Part shown: positions 10,832 through 21,917 of the stretch, piece by piece
How positions within the stretch are numbered: the stretch's first letter is position 1
Layout: each line of letters starts with the position of its first letter
Assembly (NCBI GenBank): GCA_010093605.1
Contig: MU004184.1
Span: 639,897 to 703,896, forward strand
DNA: 64,000 bases
From: Lophium mytilinum
Lineage: Eukaryota; Ascomycota; Dothideomycetes; Mytilinidiales; Mytilinidiaceae
Reading direction: 5' to 3'
Made by a program: the position numbers and the translations under genes
The notes under the pieces: model-generated
Told to the model about the DNA's origin: nothing
The model's database searches: none
The model's input: only the letters and a program-made list of their open reading frames with translations

Positions 10832-13800
10832 CTACAACCCACCACTCCCTTCAAAATACGGTCTAAACCTCGGTTCATTCTGCAACCCACACTGCGTCAC
10901 CGCATAATGGCAAGCCATCAGCAGCTTCGGAAACCTGCTAGTCCAGTACTCCAAATACCCCGCTGGCAGCGGCCCAACCTTCGCCTTCACCGTTTCATCC
11001 ATATCCTCATAGTGGTTCTTCTTGTTCCGCAACGCTCTCAGCAAGTCTAGCATGCGGTCGCCTGTGTATTTCCTCTGCTTGCCCAAGCTCGCAATGAACG
11101 CCCGATCCAGCTTACCCAGGAAGTCGCGCTTCTTGTCTAGCACCTCGGGGATGAAGGCCTCGAGGGTCAGGAGCTGAGCGGAGGGCGGGTCGCGGGGCTC
11201 ACGCTCCCAGTGATCCGAGCAATCGCATAGGAAGTTGAGTCGTTTTTCTGCAGACCAGAAGAACGGGTGTTGCATGACTTGGAGCGCGGTGGGGCGGTCT
11301 TCGGGTTTGTTTTCTAGCATCCATTCGATCAACCGGATCGCTTCTTCCGACTCGTGCCCTAGGTTTTCCAAGCGACTGAAATTGGCTTTGTTCTTTTTGA
11401 TGTTCAGTTCGCGGATCTGCATCCAGCCTTCGTCGTCGTCGAAGGGGTGCGAGCCTTGGCTAAGGACGTAGAAGAAGACGCATCCCAAGGAGAAGATATC
11501 TACGGCACGTTTCACGCCCTGTGAGACGGGGTCGGTAGAGCTGGACGAGTCGCGCGAATGGCCGTTGTTGGAGTTTTGGCGGGCTTCGAGCTCTTTGGGC
11601 TGGAGGATCAGCTCTGGGGCTTTCCAGCCGACTGTACCGGCGTTGCCGGTTGTTCCGACTAATGTACTGACGTTGTCCGGAAGAGTCTTGCAGAGGCCGA
11701 AGTCTGAAATGACTAAGCGAGGCCCCGATTTCTGGTTTCTTTGAGGATAGGCGATAAGAATGTTTTGGGGTTTGACGTCTCGATGTATGATCCTCAAGCT
11801 GTGTAGATGGTTTAGGCCGAGCGCTAGCTGATACAAGGCTCTGGGTGCATCGGAGTTGAGCTCGTTGAAGAGAGCAATTTGTTCGGGAGACCTGTCGTCA
11901 CCGGGCCTGCCGTCTCTGTACAGCTCCCACAGACTAGCTTGGCACAACTCTACAGCGATGTATAGGAAATGTTCGTCCTTTTCATCGTCAAAGTAGCGAA
12001 TGACATTGGGATGAAGGTCGCTTTCTTGCAGAAGTTTGACTTCTTGTTCGGCAAGACCAAAGTACTGAGGAAGCATGCGTTTGACAGCGACATCGCGTTC
12101 CTTGGGCATGGTCAATAAATGCATAACGAAGTTAAAGGGAACTTCTTACATTCCACTTGCCACCAAACACAAAGGTGCCTCCACTACCGTTGCCAAGGAC
12201 CTTGTCGAAATCAATCGTCAATTTGCCAATCCTGGGTTTCTGTTAGCATTGCCATGTGAGACTGAGTTTGCTCAACATACTTCTTGATGTTCGAGATATC
12301 TTGGACATTCCCGCCGTTGATAGTTATTTCATCAGGCTGCAACGGGTGATCTTGATCCAATTGTTTCGCGGCTTCTACAATGCGTCCAATCTCATCCTCT
12401 TCCTTGGGTGCCTTTCTCTTCTTTTTTCCTCCTCTCGACCCTCTGTGAGCCTTCTTCTTTGGCTTGGCTACATCCTGGCCGTTCGTAGTCTCACCAACGG
12501 TTTCGGTTCCATTCTCATTGATGTCTCCTTGACCTGGAACTTCTGGAGTCATTCTTTCTCCATCGATTGCTAGCGAAGATTCCACTGTCGTCGTTCTTGA
12601 AAGGGGCTCTACATCTGGCTCTTCTTCTGGTATCGCAAACCTGACACGTCGTTCATCGGGATCTGCAGAATGTGCCTCTGGAACGGTGACCGGGTCTGTG
12701 TCTATTGAAGAAGGGACAAGAAGAGGCTTCTCATTTAGAGCAATAGACCTCTTGAACACATCCAAAGTCTCCGGTTTTGCGAAACTATATGAGCCTAGAC
12801 CAAGAATCAAGGCCAAAATAGTGATGAGCCACGGCCAGAGCGCGGTCTTCTTCCTCTCTTCGATTTCATTCCGCAGCCCGTCTGGAGGCACTTCTGGCGA
12901 AATAGGCTCGTCAATCGAGAGCTTAAGTTCTTGAAGAGGAGCGGATATGGTTGGCACATCTCCTCGTCCCGTCCCAGCGTATTCGAGGGAGTGAACTCCA
13001 ACAAGGCCCTTTTTTTCAGGAAGGACATAAGCTCCTCCCCAGGTCTCATATCGGTTCCATTGAGGAGTATAGCACAGTGCTTTGGCGGCACCGTCTGTAA
13101 CAGCAGGGTACTTGTCCTCGGACATGGCATACCAGCTGCCGCTTTCGGTGCAGTTTAGCCAGACATTTTGACTCGCATCATCGAGACTTCCAGGGCCGAT
13201 GGGCTGCGGTAATAATATCAGTGGTGGGTCGTCATCATAATTCTCGAACGGCCGGGCTACATCGAAGACGCGTACTACGGGCGATGCGAGCTTTTTCCTA
13301 TAGACGCGCTTCTCATCGTCAATCTGCCGCCTAGAGGAATGATCGAGAGCATAGATCTCTCCATCAAATCTACTATATATGTACTTGTTGTCCATTGTCG
13401 TCAAGTACTGGCCATGGAGGTCACGATCTCGATTGTTCGGCGTCCATTCAAAGTATTTGATGGTACAGATAGGTTCGGTAGTTGCCATGTTTTCGATGCG
13501 GATAGTATACTCGGTTCGTCCTAGATTAAGATTGCCCTTGCACTCTCGCAAGTGAGAGTCAGCGAAGCCTGTTACTTGAGGCGCGCAACTCTCAGCGTTG
13601 ACGTCGGCGTCCCCGCCTAGTCCAAATGACTTTAGCACTTTTCCAGTGCGAGCATCCAGCTGGTACATGACAGTCTTCTTTTCTGCGTTATAGACGACGG
13701 GTGGGTTGTCACTGTAGTACGGTGAAGATCCCTCGAGCTCCCGAATTGTGAGGTGTAGGTCCTTCAGGGATGGCTGCGGACCTGGCTCCAAGTAATAAAG

Positions 13801-14382
13801 CCTTCCGTTCTCGGAGGGCTCGACAACCCACATGAACGGAATGTCGTGGGCATTTTCGTCGGCTGAGTCGTTCTTCTGGTGATATATGGTTTCCACCATA
13901 GGCCGTCCAGCGTCCAGGTGCCATAGTTCTTTGCCAGTGTTTCTGTCTCTAGCGTGTATGTGTCCATCAACAGTCGCCAAAAGGACAAAATCCTCGACTT
14001 CCCAGTCCTGCAAAGACCGCGCACTATGTCGCGTAATACCGCCCGACGGGGAGGCAAGAGATCCAGCAGGCGGTGCTCGAACAGCGGCGTTGGAAGACGC
14101 TGGAGCCGATGACAAGGTTGCAATGGCGCGCTCAATCTGGGGTACTAAGACGTCGGCTCGGGTCCGCTTCCGCGAAACGGGGAGCTGATGGTCGTCCAGT
14201 AGAGAGGGGCTGGGGGGTGTGACAGTATCGGCGAGGGCATCCTCGCGGGGAGACCGTCGATACTGGCGGTGCGGCGGTTGCTGCTGCTGAGCGGCCGTCG
14301 TGAGCCATGGTAGGAGGAGGAGAATGTGGAGGAGGGCAGGCTTGAGGCCAAGGCTATCGCCGGGAGGCCGGCGACGCGGCAT
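10832..14382 (-). CDS. IRE1: Ire1, ER stress sensor kinase/endoribonuclease
   Basis: Three exons (14382-12281, 12231-12150, 12100-10832), with two introns of 49 nt each, encode about 1150 residues. In order there is a signal peptide (LLHILLLLPWLTTAA), a luminal sensor domain at about 120-480 (DFVLLATVDGHIHARDR; GKELWHLDAGRP), one membrane span at about 514-534 (ALWPWLITILALILGLGSY), and a basic linker (KKKAHRGSRGGKKKRK). A kinase domain follows with the glycine loop GNGSGGTFVFGG made by exon 2, the lysine in VAVKRM, HRDVKPQN and DFGL. The C-terminal RNase domain keeps the catalytic Arg, Asn and His in RNKKNHYEDM. Known role: senses unfolded protein in the ER and splices HAC1/XBP1-type mRNA. 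HAC1 itself is not in this window. Confidence 0.97.
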
Positions 14383-15368
14383 GCTGAGGAGAGTCTACAA
14401 TGCGAGCGTCGAAGCCAGCGGCAGGCTGGAACGAGGAGCGAGATTCAGCATCAGCGGACGAAGAAGAGTAGGCTTGAAGCGAGCGAAGGGAGGAGGTCTG
14501 CGGAGGAGGAGAAGTGGGAGAGGTGTGTAAGATGTCAGATGGCAGGACGAAATGCGGTGGGGGAGCTGAAATGCAGATGGCGTGCCCCTTCTAGGGAGTG
14601 TGTGGCAGGGCGCCTGAGACTTGTGAGTGGGCCAGCATCCACCACCGGGAGCGAGCGAGCGAGCGAGCCAAGACGGGCCGCGGAACGATCAGGGACACGG
14701 CAAGCCAGCCTTCTTCGAGAATAGAACAGGCGCTGGGGCTCGCCGCAAGGCTGATGGCGCGGCACAGGCGTCGTTGCGGGGTGTTGAAACGCGAGGGCCA
14801 GGGAGTCCAGGGATCGTGAGTTGAGGTTGTTGTTCTCTTACGGACGGCTGCTGTCAAAGGCGGAGTGCCCTCAATAGAAGTAACAGAACCGCTGTGCTTG
14901 CCCTCGCAGCCCTTACAGTGTCGCACAACAAAGGATGCTCCCACCACGTACGACTCGCACAATCAGCAGCACACGAGTACGACATAACATGCGAGCATCC
15001 AGCCGAAACCCCTTGGCCGCCTGCACTGAAGCGGTAATTGGTCACCCGTCCTGAAACACAACCTACGCAATTCTGATAGGCCGTATGCGGCGCGGGATCC
15101 GACTTCTTCACATCTGGGGCCGCTACCCTCACTGCCTCGTCACTCGCCTCTGCACTGAAGTGCCACTTATCGCACGCAATTGGGACACGGTTTTCATTCA
15201 CTAGCATTGACATTGTTGTCTTGAGACATTCAAGCTTCTATGTAGCTGATCCACGCAATTGGGACACGGTATTCATTCACTAGCATTGACATCGTTGTCT
15301 TGAGACATTCAAGCTTCTATGTAGCTGATCCACGTCCTTGCGTGCCTCCTCGCATCACGGCTCCGACC
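14383..15368. other. Intergenic region between CCT2 (3' end) and IRE1 (5' end)
   Basis: About 1 kb. The part next to IRE1 is GC-rich, purine-rich on the plus strand, and carries a short GAGC microsatellite near 14650. A 79-bp tandem duplication lies at 15173-15334. No supported gene; the overlapping frames on both strands here look like chance. Confidence 0.5.
15173..15334. repeat. 79-bp tandem duplication
   Basis: Unit 1 (15173-15251) and unit 2 (15252-15330) differ at two positions by my count, followed by 4 bp of a third unit. Each begins cacgcaattgggacacggt and ends tagctgatc. It sits about 35 bp past the CCT2 stop codon, so it may be in that gene's 3' untranslated region. High identity suggests a recent duplication. 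Confidence 0.9.
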
Positions 15369-17106
15369 CTACATGCGATCTCTCCGCCTCGGCGCACTGC
15401 GGATGATGTTGTCAACCCGAAGCAGGAGCTGTGAAGAGTTAGCGAGTGCCCTGCAAACATCATCTATCGATGCTTACCTCTGCTGCCTCGGACGCTGAGG
15501 AAACAACCGCGCGCTTCAGCTTGTAGCTCTCAATGACCCCCAGCTCCCTCATGTCTGCGATGCCACCGCCCGGCGTCAACAGATCCAGCCCGGAGGACGT
15601 CATGCCTGCGTATATGGCCTTGCGAAGCCTTGTCACCAGATCGCTCGAGTCGAAACCGGCGTTGTCGGCGAGGATGGTTGGCAGCTGCGCCAGAGCCTTC
15701 GCGAAGGATTCGACCGCAATCGCCTTCTTGCCTGCTACATTTTGCGCCGCCTGGGCAACCGCATTTGCCATCACCATCTCTGCGCAGCCACCTCCTAGCG
15801 TCGTCTTTGGCTCCTTGACTGTTTGAGATAGGACGGCAAGGGCATCGTGGAGCGAGCGCTCCGCCTCGTCCAGGAGTTGCTCTGTTGCGCCGCGGAGCAC
15901 GATTGTGCAAGCCTTGCCGGCGGCGACCCCAGAGAACTTGATCAACGTGTCCTCGCCGATGATGACCTCTTCGATGAGATCGCAGTGGCCAAGCTTGACG
16001 TTCTCGGGGTGGTCGAAGGATGAAGTGATCTCGCCGCCAGTCACCAACGCCAGACGCTCGACGCCGTCGAAGTCCGCGTGCTCGATGGAGCTTATTCCAG
16101 AATCAGCAAACAGTTGTTCCGGCCAGTTGTAGATTAGCTGCCTGTTGACGAAGCAATTGATGCCGTGGGCCTTGATTCGGTCCACCTTCGACTTCATCTT
16201 CTCGCGCTCCGCCTTCTCCAGGTCCGCCAACTTGCCCGTCGAGTCGACCTTTACCCTCGCACCGAATATCTTGATCTTGTCTGTGTCCATAGCGGTGTTT
16301 GCAACGAGGATCTTGGCATTCTCTATCCTCTTCGGTTGGTTGACACCGAACCTCTTGTCGAGAATGAAGCCTTCATCCAGATACGAGTCCTTGAGCTTTC
16401 CACCTGCTTTCTTGATGATTTGAATGTGCGTAAGATCTGTAGAGCCCTGCATTCTGAGCACAGCGTCAGTTGCTAGCTTTGCGAACTGCGTCCTGTCCTG
16501 GCTGAGAACTTTGGAGCTCAGAGTTGTTCGTGCTATAGCCTCTAGATCTTTGCGGAACGCTGCCTTGTCCTTGCTGTTATCCACGGCAGTCTTCTCCAAA
16601 GCTTGCAGTGCGGCCTGGCTCGCTATCCTGTAGCCTTCGATGATAGTCTGCGGGTGTATCTTTTGGTCGACGAGCTTCTCTGCCTCGCGGAGCAGCTCCG
16701 CCGCCAGAACCGTCACTGAAGTCGTTCCGTCTCCCACCTCGTCATCTTGCACTTTCGATATATTCACTAGCACCTTTGCTGCAGCGTTGTCCAAGGCGAT
16801 CGATTTTAGGATAGTGGCTCCGTCGTTCGTGACCATGATCTCGCCAGTTGATCTAATAAATAAATTAGCGGGGCCTGGCACCGTTTGATAGACACTTACC
16901 CCGACTGTAATATCTTGTCCATGCCTTTGGGGCCCAGTGTGCTCTTTACCAGATCTCCAACTGCAATAGCGCCCACAAAGGCCGAGAGACGCGCATTCTC
17001 GCCCTTCTCTTCCGTGACATCGTCCGCAAATATCTGGGTGGGGTTGTTGTACGACTAGAATATGTCAGCAAAATTCATGAGCTGGTATATACTTGAGACT
17101 CACCAT
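15369..17106 (-). CDS. CCT2: CCT2, beta subunit of the cytosolic chaperonin TRiC/CCT
   Basis: Four exons (17106-17104, 17054-16900, 16852-15478, 15428-15369) encode 530 residues, the usual length for the family. The nucleotide-binding motifs are present: [22 protein letters not shown] and [15 protein letters not shown]. Beta-subunit-specific stretches include [34 protein letters not shown] and [20 protein letters not shown]. The C-terminus crosses the last intron as [18 protein letters not shown]. Known role: one of eight subunits of the ATP-driven ring that folds actin, tubulin and WD-repeat proteins. The first exon is only the ATG: a GTGAGT donor follows it directly, and exon 2 begins SYNNPTQIF. 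The 275-bp space to the plus-strand gene at 17382 is a shared divergent promoter. Confidence 0.96.
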
Positions 17107-17381
17107 TATGCAGTACTAACAAGCAGAAGTGAGAGGGAAAAGAGGTGAGCTGACGCTGGTGCTGAGCTGCAGAGGGTTGTGCCTGGAGAGACGCGACTTT
17201 CGACCCGGAAATTTCATGGTTTGCCAAGCCATCTCCAAAGCCCCCGGCGACTGCCACCTGCCATTGTCCATTCATGTTTGCACAACGCGACTCACCTTCA
17301 GGCTACGCGTAGACTTCAGGATGCGCAAATCATACCCTACGCTTTCTCAACTATATTACTTAGACCCAATGCCTGGACAGC
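17107..17381. promoter_or_regulatory. Divergent promoter region between CCT2 and an unrecognised membrane-protein gene
   Basis: The start codons are 275 bp apart and face away from each other. No clear TATA box. Inferred from layout only. Confidence 0.45.
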
Positions 17382-19430
17382 ATGGGTAGGCAGGCGTATC
17401 TGACACGCTTGGCTCTGGTGAGTATGCGTAGAGCAATGCATCTCCATAGCTGTCATTCTTCTCCGTCTTCCCAAACACCGGTCACGGACTTATCTGTCCG
17501 TCATTATAGGGACGCTCTGCCTTCGAGGTCCAGGATCAAGGCAGTTCGCAACCTTTCCAAAATAGCCATCCACAAACCACAGAGTCCGACCCACGGACCG
17601 CTCCCCGCAATGACTACGTTCAACGATATGACGAGCGAGGACACCCGGTAAACCCAGCATCTCGTGAGCATGGACGGATATTGCGGGAGGCGCAGAACGA
17701 TGTTCTTGCTGCCATTGGAGTGGTGGAACGCCGCGCTTTACCAATGTCAGAAGAGGACGTTCAGTTGTTGTGCAGGAAGATAGACATTTTGGACACAATG
17801 GAGTCGGAGAACAACGCTGGAGATCTCGTTGCCGCCGTATCAACATTGGCTGATGTCCTGTGTACCTGGTGGATTGGGTCGCTTAGGGATCGGATCTTGG
17901 TGAGTGTGATATGGCGCAGTGGAAAAGACCTAGGTTCTGACGATACACTCAGACTTTCGAAATGCTCCCTAGCATGCAATTTTCGACTCTTATCTACGCT
18001 CAGTATCGGTCTGCTGGATTCTGGACGTTCTTTTGCGCTGGCCTACCTGCCCATATCTTCTGGTCGTCGGCATACCAGACCACCACTAGCTTGGTAGGCA
18101 GTTTGAGACTGATCGACAGTTTCCTACAGTGGAGGCAGCCATCCCGACGTACGAGGAATCGTGTCCAGCGGTGGAAACCCGCGATAAACGAGATGTGCGT
18201 TTCCAGTTCTCTGTCACATGTGTATTCTAATGAAGACACAGCTTCAGAGCAGTCGCGAAAGTCGCGTTTTTTCCATTGTACTATTATTCCAGTCTTCAAA
18301 GACTACATCTTGTGCCCATTCGGCCGTTTCTTCCCCCCCTAGAATCGTTCATTCCTTTCACGCCATCGTCACCTATCCAAAGGGTTCCATTCCCATCTAC
18401 TCTTACACGAGAATCAGTCACGACTTTCACTGTTTCGTTGCTTGCGTCTCCGCTGCTACTCTTCTTCGTTGAAGTGTTTATTGAAAGACAGGTCTATGGC
18501 GTCATATACGATGCCATAGAGTCGAGACAGCTGGAAGCGGGCAGTGAATTAGCACACTCCGAAGAATATCCCAAGCCACGGACTGCGAAGTTCATTGGCC
18601 TCAGTGAAGCGCCGTGGGGAGTCTTTGGAAGCGCGATCGATACACTGTTAGGCTATCTCCGCCGGGCATACATCTTCGACGACGAGCTCGATGGTCGCCG
18701 GACACCACAGGAACGCTACATAGAGAGAGAGCTCGACCGAATCCGCGCCGAGGTCGACTTGGGGAATCTTCAACTCACTGACTTGGAACGGCTTGATGTT
18801 CCATTGGCACATGCAGAGAACGACTCACGGCCTATGGAGTTCGGCGAGTCCGACACAGGCCATGCTACTATGCCTCTCGATCTGTCCAGGCCTGTCTCCC
18901 CCGTATCGCAAACTATCTCCGAAGGGAGTCTAGATGCCATGGACCCAAGCGTTCGAATAACTTCTAGGGAGGAGAACGACGGCATAGTCGAATTAGAGGT
19001 TCGACTTCCTCAACTAGCATCCGTTACGCACGAAGAACTCGCCACAAACGCCTCAGCAGCCAGAATTCACAACGGCCGAGGCGATGACGGCCAGCAATGG
19101 ATCTTCCCTCGAGCGACGAAGCTTTCAACAGAGCCTAGCCGAATGCTGGGGTCAATACTGAATAGCCAGATAGTGACCTGGGCAAGGATGCCTCTGCAGC
19201 TGGCCGGATTACGATTACTGGCTAGGGGATTCCAGGCCGCCCATTCTCAGGCTCTCTCTGGAAGATCTGTGCAGAATCCACTGCTCGGCTTACGCCCTTT
19301 CCGTGTTCTCGAGAGGGCGCTCTTGTGTGGAGGGATTGAGTTCATGGGGAATCTCACAGTCTGGGGCTGTGAGTGCTGTGTTGTCGCGTGCTTAGGCCAG
19401 GCTTTCTATAAGTGGGGGAGAAGCCGTTGA
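17382..19430 (+). CDS. Unrecognised multi-span membrane protein
   Basis: I built four exons (17382-17417, 17510-17899, 17953-18194, 18242-19430) giving 618 residues. All introns are GT-AG and the frames join cleanly. The N-terminal part is soluble (NDYVQRYDERGHPVNPASRE). Hydrophobic segments lie at about residues 155-195 (GFWTFFCAGLPAHIFWSSAY), 265-290 (TFTVSLLASPLLLFFVEVF) and near the C-terminus (GNLTVWGCECCVVACLGQAF). Between the last two is a 250-residue acidic, Ser-rich, probably cytosolic loop. I do not recognise the family. The layout suggests an organelle or ER membrane protein conserved in filamentous fungi. It shares a divergent promoter with CCT2. The reading frame is well supported, the function is not. 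Confidence 0.75.
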
Positions 19431-21737
19431 CGCATGTAGAGAACGACTACCAGCATAGGTACAGCGGTGAGAGAGATGGCCTGTTCACACGTTCATGCCA
19501 CTGGTTGCAGTCCTCCGACCCTCATCGGGCTGATTATGGCCTGTGAGCTGGATAGGGTGTGCGTTGTATGGGCTTGGGCTGAAGACTAGCTAGCCATTGG
19601 CAAGACTATGCCAGACACTCGTAGTCGTACCCCACCATCCTTCTTTACTGCCGTAGATTCAAGCAACTCGTCCCATCTCCTGATAATGCCTTAGCTCGCC
19701 TCGTGTATGACAAGGGATGTGCATCATGATATGCGACGCTTGCCATTAAGGGTGAGATACTGTACGACGGCCCACCTCATGCCTTCGCTAGCTAGCTAAT
19801 CCACGTACATCAAAGACTTACCATTTTGTCTAGACCTCTGATATTGTGAGTGGGTGATGCTTGGCTCCCTCGTCGACTCCAGTGACGCGCAGCGAGACAC
19901 GCTAGAGATCGACAACGACGTGCGAGCAGACAGGGATGTACGGAGGTAGCTCCTACGCAGAGCGGGCATCGCTTCCACCCAATGAGCGCAGGAGACCACA
20001 GTGTGCTCTCCACACTAGTCAGTTGGGCATACTGCTGGGCTGGCTGAGGCGGGAACCATAAAGACTACGATGCTGCCGCTGTTTTTGCGCCGGTGGACAG
20101 AGTCGTCGACATCCCCCTCATCGCTCGGGCTATGGCGTGAATGGCCTCGCGTACCAGCATCAAGGAACCTTTCGCTACGGCCCGGGCGCAAGCAACTCCG
20201 TAGTGCGATCCTCCGCGACACCTAGCGGATCCCACTCCAAGGACTACGTTCGACATAGGCCGCCTCACACTGGACTCGTTCAGGACGCTGTTTCCCCTCT
20301 ACCTCAGTATATTAACGCTCCTAGACACTGAACGATGCGTCCTGGGCCACCTTGGTCGGTCATGCTCGCTGCCGGACGGCTGATGCGACTGCCGTATCTT
20401 TGTGGGATCGAGAGAACAGCGTGAACAGCATCTGGGAAGAGCAGAGAGCCAAATGTAGAGGTCAGACGCGCCTCGTCCACTATCGAATCATGATCCGGCA
20501 AGAGGAGGAGACTGCAAGACGCTACATCTGGACGATCCTACCCACGCACGATTGGAGCCGCAACAATGGCCTGAATGCTACTGTCCACAGCGGTTGCACG
20601 ACAATAGTCCTAACGTCAGAACAAAAACTAAGATGGAACTCCGTGGAGCGGCATCACTAGACGGGCAGCGTGACACAATCGATGATGGAGACACCCGGAG
20701 CATGGCGGTGACGACGACGACCACGTTGGCTCGAAATCCCCTCGTCTCCAATCCTACAGGCATTGCCTGGCACGGCCGGTCACGCGCGGCTGTCAAACCT
20801 GCGACGACTGCGACGAATATGTACTCCCATCATTGGCGCGTCAACCCCATCGCCATCACTTAAGACGACCCACGAGGTAGACGCTTCCTATAGACCGGGA
20901 GACGTTGCTCTCCGGAACCACGCCACCGAAGTGACTGGCAACCAACAGCATAGGATGTGCTGATGGTCGTGGCTGGCTCCGTTACTTTTTGATGAAGAAG
21001 AGAAGGAGGATCGAGCTCGCGCAGAGTTTTGTGGGCAGCACGCTCGGGCCGACCTATGTCACGTGGTCGCTTAGAGCGAGGCCTGACACATGGTCACGTG
21101 GCTGCTTAGAGCCTCAAGGGCGGGGTTTGACAGGTAGGGGCTCTTTTGATCGCCACAACAATACGACGAGGCGCTCTCGCTGCCACCGCTGTTCAGACCC
21201 ACATACATAAGGCTTCTCGGGAGGACCCATCCAAGCGGTTCCGGCACCCATCGCTCTAGACCGTCGATGCGCTCCCGTCTGGCGGCCAGTTCTCCGTGTG
21301 CCCGCACGTCATCCCCCGCAGCAGACGCATCGAGGTGGTGCTATGATCGAGAATTGCTGCTCCATCGAAGGTAGAAATAGATGTGCCAATCAGCACCGCG
21401 GCACACATCGCCAGCCCTCCTGGCGCTCCTGGTCGTAGCCCAGTGCTCTTCTCGCCGTCTACTGTGCACTCGTACTGCAATGCGACGCGTAGATCCAGCC
21501 TGTTCTTGCTGTGGTACTGTTCTTTGCGAGCGGCACTGTGCCGCGTAAAGGCATGCATATGGCGTTTATGCTGAGAAACGGGCCGATACACGCGCCACCG
21601 TGCAGAAACAGCCCATCGGCAGTGGCGAGACTCTGGAGTTTACCCCGAGGAGCTTGCAGCCAATAGCCGTCCGTACCATCCTTCTAGCGCGACAATACTG
21701 GCTGCGTGCTCCTCTGGCGCAAAAACACTTGGCATTA
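19431..21737. other. 2.3 kb without a convincing gene
   Basis: Frames here reach about 110 codons on both strands but none shows splice-compatible extension, family motifs or coherent codon use. The region is near 52 percent GC by eye, so it is not an AT-rich RIP block. It holds two copies of gtcacgtgg 35 bp apart (21058 and 21093), each followed by a similar gcttagagc word. It may be an old decayed locus or a long upstream region of the Zn2Cys6 factor. Confidence 0.45.
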
Positions 21738-21763
21738 TTTCGGAGACGGACTCCCCTCCGAAA
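21738..21763. promoter_or_regulatory. CGG/CCG inverted repeat, possible Zn2Cys6 operator
   Basis: TTTCGGAG (21738-21745) and CTCCGAAA (21756-21763) form a perfect 8-bp inverted repeat with a 10-bp spacer, which itself contains ACGGA and CTCC. Zn2Cys6 dimers commonly bind inverted CGG triplets. The site lies 155 bp upstream of a Zn2Cys6 factor gene, so autoregulation is a reasonable guess. Confidence 0.5.
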
Positions 21764-21917
21764 CCCACTACTCCCCTAATTTCTCCCGCGGTACTCTATC
21801 AAATACAGTCTACAACCGCTGCGGCCGTCCTATATCACATATTGATATGGTGCGACTTGACCGCCAGCTCCTCCACGAGGCTTGTATTTATCCTCCAAGC
21901 CTCAAATCGCGCCTACC

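Noticed and set aside
17681-18097. Separate small gene inside the unrecognised membrane-protein locus
   Set aside because: It is explained as exon 2 of the four-exon model at 17382-19430, read through its intron.
19431-21737. Decayed coding gene upstream of the Zn2Cys6 factor
   Set aside because: Frames are short on both strands and none can be joined by splice sites into a recognisable protein.
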